From Gemmataceae bacterium (GTDB taxonomy: Bacteria; Planctomycetota; Planctomycetia; Gemmatales; Gemmataceae), in NCBI GenBank assembly GCA_009691845.1, contig SIAJ01000016.1, forward strand, positions 1-64,000: a stretch of 64,000 bases of DNA, in the 5' to 3' direction. This document shows, piece by piece, positions 61,638-64,000 of this stretch (position 1 is the first letter of the stretch; every line of letters starts with the position of its first letter). The position numbers and the translations under genes were made by a program. Under the pieces are notes generated by a model. It saw nothing but the letters and a program-made list of their open reading frames with translations. It ran no database searches and had not been told where the DNA came from.

Positions 61638-62921
61638 ATGCGCCATTTCTTACTCTTTGGCTTCGCCATCATCGCCCTCTTACCCTTGGGCTGCCAGGAG
61701 AAACCCGAGGCAACCCCCGAGGCGATTGCGATTGGCCCAGAAGATTGGCCCTGGTGGCGAGGCCCGAATCGAGACGGAGTGGCCGACCCGAAGCAGAACC
61801 CGCCGACCAATTGGTCGGAAACCAAGAACGTGCTCTGGAAGATGCCGATCCCGGGCCGCGGCCATGGCTCGGCCACCGTCGTTGGCGAGCGTGTCTATCT
61901 GACCACGGCCGAGGAGGATCGCCACATTCAATCGGTGCTCTGCTTCGATCGGGGCACGGGCAAGGAACTGTGGCGAAAAGAAGTTCACGACGGTGCCTTC
62001 CCCACCAAAGGAGCAAACGCGAAAGCTTCGCACGCATCCGCCACGGTTGCCTGCGATGGCAAGCGCGTGTTCGTCAACTTCGCGAACGATGGCTTCGTCC
62101 AGGCTTCGGCCCTCGACTGCAAGGACGGGAAAATTGTTTGGCAAACAAAAGTCGCGGACTACGTGTTGCATCAGGGTTATGGCCCCTCCCCTGCGATCTA
62201 TAAGGGGCTGGTGATTGTCTCGGCCGATCACAAGGGTGGTGGCAAGTTCGCCGGCCTCGATCGCGTGACCGGCAAGATTGTCTGGTCGATCGATCGACCA
62301 AAGTTGCCGAATTATGCCTCGCCGATCATTCTGAACGTCGATGGCAAGGATCAACTCATACTGATTGGTTGCAAGCTCGTGACGAGCCTCGATCCGTTGA
62401 CGGGAAAGAAATACTGGGAGACAGCCGGCTCGACTGAGGAGTGCGTCACCTCGACTGTCACCGATGGCAAACATGTTTTTTCGACGGGCGGCTACCCCAA
62501 GAATCACGTGGCCGCCATTGTCGCGGACGGGTCGGGAAAGGTCGCCTGGGAGAACACGACGCGCGTCTATGTGCCGTCGCTGCTCGTGGTCGGCAAACAT
62601 CTGTACGGCGTGCAAGATGCCGGGATCGCGACCTGCTGGGACTGTGCGACAGGGAAAGAGATTTGGACATCTCGACTCGGCAAGGCTGGCTTTACATCGT
62701 CTCCGGTCCTGGTCGGCAATCGAATCTTTGTGACGAACGAGACCGGCACCACGTTCATCTTCAAGGCAAATCCCGAGAAGTTTGAACTCGAGGACGAGAA
62801 CAAACTGGGTGATGAGGCGCTCTCGACGCCGACGATCTGTGGCAGCCGCATTTACATTCGCGTGGTCAAGATCGGTGCCGACAAGAAGCGAGAAGAATGG
62901 CTGTATTGCTTGGCGAAGTAG
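61638..62921 (+). CDS. PQQ-like beta-propeller lipoprotein
   Basis: The protein has 427 residues from the ATG at 61638, with TCTGGAG upstream. A signal with lipobox (LLPLGC) anchors it to the membrane. Repeats of the PQQ/WD type follow: WPWWRGPNRDGVADPKQNPP, CFDRGTGKELWRKEVHDGAF, ALDCKDGKIVWQTKVADYVL and CWDCATGKEIWTSRLGKAGF. About seven blades make one propeller, as in planctomycete PQQ-binding-like proteins. No quinoprotein catalytic residues are evident, so a binding or scaffold role is as likely as dehydrogenase activity. Confidence 0.9.
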   Translation: MRHFLLFGFAIIALLPLGCQEKPEATPEAIAIGPEDWPWWRGPNRDGVADPKQNPPTNWSETKNVLWKMPIPGRGHGSATVVGERVYLTTAEEDRHIQSVLCFDRGTGKELWRKEVHDGAFPTKGANAKASHASATVACDGKRVFVNFANDGFVQASALDCKDGKIVWQTKVADYVLHQGYGPSPAIYKGLVIVSADHKGGGKFAGLDRVTGKIVWSIDRPKLPNYASPIILNVDGKDQLILIGCKLVTSLDPLTGKKYWETAGSTEECVTSTVTDGKHVFSTGGYPKNHVAAIVADGSGKVAWENTTRVYVPSLLVVGKHLYGVQDAGIATCWDCATGKEIWTSRLGKAGFTSSPVLVGNRIFVTNETGTTFIFKANPEKFELEDENKLGDEALSTPTICGSRIYIRVVKIGADKKREEWLYCLAK

Positions 62922-62932
62922 CACTCTGGCCC

Positions 62933-62953
62933 CCCTTCCCTCTTAGGGAAGGG
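62933..62953. terminator. CCCTTCCCT hairpin between convergent genes
   Basis: CCCTTCCCT (62933-62941) pairs exactly with AGGGAAGGG (62945-62953) around a three-base loop. It follows the PQQ-like gene by 11 bases and overlaps the stop codon of the small minus-strand gene. It could terminate both, and it resembles 9278-9301. Confidence 0.6.
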
Positions 62954-63122
62954 AGACGGGTGGTTCGGTAGTACGAGGAGCCAGCGGCGGCAGCCCCGCG
63001 AGTTGTCGCCCGAAAGACACACAGGCCTTCGACAGTGCGGCCAGAGCGAGTTCCGGGCTCAAGTAGAACGCCCCATGTCGACGGAACTGTCCTTGCCGAT
63101 TCGCGTGCAGGTAGGGAACCAT
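62943..63122 (-). CDS. Small conserved-looking protein (59 residues)
   Basis: From the ATG at 63122 the minus strand reads MVPYLHANRQGQFRRHGAFY, then LSPELALAALSKACVSFGRQ, and ends at a TAA after EPPVSLP. It is short but has natural codon use and a helical middle. It starts 18 bases before a possible divergent plus-strand start. I do not recognise a function; it resembles small hypotheticals I associate with Gemmata-type genomes. The opposite strand has no competing product of the same quality. Confidence 0.5.
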   Translation of the reverse strand: MVPYLHANRQGQFRRHGAFYLSPELALAALSKACVSFGRQLAGLPPLAPRTTEPPVSLP

Positions 63123-63140
63123 GAGCCACGGCGGGATCGC

Positions 63141-63330
63141 ATGAGTCGCAACATCTGCGAGAGTTGCGGTCGAACCGGGCTCATCCGACCGGCCTCAGAA
63201 TCCACTTTCGAGGCGCAGTTGACGGTCGTCGAGAAATATGTCCGTCGCTTGCCGATCGACACGAAGGAGCCGGTAATCCGCGAATGGGACGATCGAAAGG
63301 TGAACGAACGATCCGAATCGTTCGACCGAA
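63141..63330 (+). other. Possible overlapping Cys-pair reading frame
   Basis: A frame from the ATG at 63141 reads MSRNICESCGRTGLIRPASE and then EKYVRRLPIDTKEPVIREWD, with one CxxC. It then runs in a different frame over the SWIM gene, where it stops looking like protein after about 63330. It may be the relic of an N-terminal zinc-ribbon segment joined by a frameshift to the SWIM protein, or a chance frame. Confidence 0.25.
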
Positions 63331-63580
63331 AGACGAATACGGCCTGGTTGTCGTCTGCATCACTGTCGGCAATAAGGTCGCGCACTACGTGGTCCGTGAG
63401 ATTCGATGCGACATTGGCGGTCGAGGATTCGAGGTGCACCGCCTGGGACTCGGCGAACTGTATCACGTCCGCGTCGGCGTCCCGGACGACTACTCGTGCG
63501 ATTGCCTGGGATTCTTGCAACACGGACATTGCAAACACGAGGCGGCCCTTTGGGCACTCGTAAAAAGTCGGCAGCTCTGA
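63284..63580 (+). CDS. SWIM zinc-finger protein
   Basis: The protein has 98 residues from the ATG at 63284 (MGRSKGERTIRIVRPKDEYG). A SWIM motif is visible near the end: CDCLGFLQHGHCKHEAALWA (C-x-C...C-x-H). SWIM domains bind zinc and occur with transposases, helicases and DNA-binding proteins. The preceding beta region (VAHYVVREIRCDIGGRGFEV) is similar to small planctomycete SWIM proteins. The start lacks a close ribosome site; translation might depend on the frame upstream. Confidence 0.65.
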   Translation: MGRSKGERTIRIVRPKDEYGLVVVCITVGNKVAHYVVREIRCDIGGRGFEVHRLGLGELYHVRVGVPDDYSCDCLGFLQHGHCKHEAALWALVKSRQL

Positions 63581-63594
63581 GTTCGTTCGACTCA

Positions 63595-63649
63595 TAGTAG
63601 TCGGCACACTAAGTGTGCCGATCTCCCGCACACTTAGTGTGCGGGCTAC
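63595..63649. repeat. TAGTAGTCGGCACAC-type double hairpin
   Basis: Two adjacent self-complementary stems, CGGCACACTAAGTGTGCCG (63602-63620) and the 21-base palindrome at 63625-63645 (arms CCCGCACACT/AGTGTGCGGG), follow a TAGTAG edge. The same plan with TCC/GGA in place of TAA/TTA is seen at 13731-13789. Confidence 0.85.
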
Positions 63650-63681
63650 GATGGGATGGAATCACTCGCCAGAGGATCATC

Positions 63682-64000
63682 ATGAACACGCTTTTTCTTC
63701 TGCTGACATTAGCCGCGGACCCTGTAGCCGCCGATGTGGTCATCAAGAATGTGACCATTCACGATGGTACGGGCAAAGCCGGGTACATCGGCGATGTCGC
63801 GATCGCGGGCGACAAGATCGTCGGCGTCGGCAAGTTCGCCATCGCCGGGAAGGTGAAGGAGATCGACGGCACGGGATTGGTCGTCACGCCTGGATACATC
63901 GACCTGCACACGCATTGCGATTCGGGCGACACCGGAGTTACCCGCGAAGGCCATCGCCTCAATAAATGTTACCTCACACAGGGCGTGACCACGGTCGTCA
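63682..64000 (+). CDS. N-acyl-D-amino-acid deacylase-like amidohydrolase, 3' end outside the window
   Basis: The frame from the ATG at 63682 is open to the window edge, giving the first 106 residues. After a short hydrophobic start (MNTLFLLLTLAADPVAADV) the D-aminoacylase opening follows: VVIKNVTIHDGTGKAGYIGD, GDKIVGVGKFAIAG and the metal-binding VTPGYIDLHTHCDSGDTG. These enzymes cleave N-acyl-D-amino acids using zinc. The window ends before the catalytic centre, so subfamily assignment is tentative. Confidence 0.8.
   Translation, partial: MNTLFLLLTLAADPVAADVVIKNVTIHDGTGKAGYIGDVAIAGDKIVGVGKFAIAGKVKEIDGTGLVVTPGYIDLHTHCDSGDTGVTREGHRLNKCYLTQGVTTVV

Overview
The window looks like the chromosome of a planctomycete, probably of the Gemmata group. 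The evidence is the gene content: six DUF1501 proteins, a 1119-residue PSCyt1/DUF1549/DUF1553 cytochrome-type protein, GYF_2/TM2 proteins, a Ser/Thr kinase with a beta-helix tail, two DUF58 proteins (one paired with a MoxR ATPase), and a GC-rich base composition. Genes on both strands are interspersed, operons are short, and many gaps hold palindromic repeats. I saw no tRNA, rRNA, CRISPR array, prophage or origin.

Layout. 1-3.1 kb: two TM2 proteins, an exported beta-rich protein and a double GNAT acetyltransferase. 3.3-8.2 kb: a minus-strand pair, PSCyt1/DUF1549/DUF1553 then DUF1501. 8.4-11 kb: an orphan DUF4139 C-terminus fused to a Cys-rich domain, a hypothetical protein and an exported intradiol dioxygenase. 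11-18 kb: citrate synthase, a TPR/DUF3299-like protein, a likely selenoprotein (13828-15030), a DUF58 protein, a PfkB kinase and a GNAT. 17.6-24.7 kb: an ATP-grasp ligase overlapping a TolC-like lipoprotein, a DUF1573 protein, a BFD-type ferredoxin, a TDH-like dehydrogenase and a Cys-less FmdB-like protein. 24.7-31.6 kb: a Ser/Thr kinase divergent from a membrane coiled-coil protein, a possible gene relic and an MFS transporter. 31.5-34.7 kb: a sulfur cluster (two rhodaneses and a CoA-disulfide reductase-rhodanese fusion) divergent from an ArsR regulator. 34.7-38.2 kb: two WD40 genes, a small membrane protein, an internally deleted IS66 copy with intact ends, and a very acidic protein. 38.5-44.9 kb: a CREST-like membrane protein, YchF and three DUF1501 genes. 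44.9-50.1 kb: a membrane-protein pseudogene inside repeats, RNase D, an Ntn-type asparaginase, flotillin and an NfeD-like protein. 50.3-58.8 kb: a HAD phosphatase, two DUF1501 genes, exported hypotheticals, an alpha/beta hydrolase and a HEAT-repeat protein. 58.8-64 kb: MoxR and DUF58, an EF-hand protein, a PQQ-type propeller lipoprotein, a small conserved-looking gene opposite a SWIM protein, and the start of an N-acyl-D-amino-acid deacylase.

The most striking signal is the in-frame TGA at 13987-13989. It lies in a thioredoxin-like C-x2-U-x2-C motif and is followed by a stem-loop with an AGGUU apical loop, as expected of a bacterial SECIS. The same protein carries a CXXCH haem-c motif and two PDZ-like domains. 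The second theme is the palindromic intergenic elements, which fall into several families. One copy is flanked by a duplication of the 3' end of the gene next to it.
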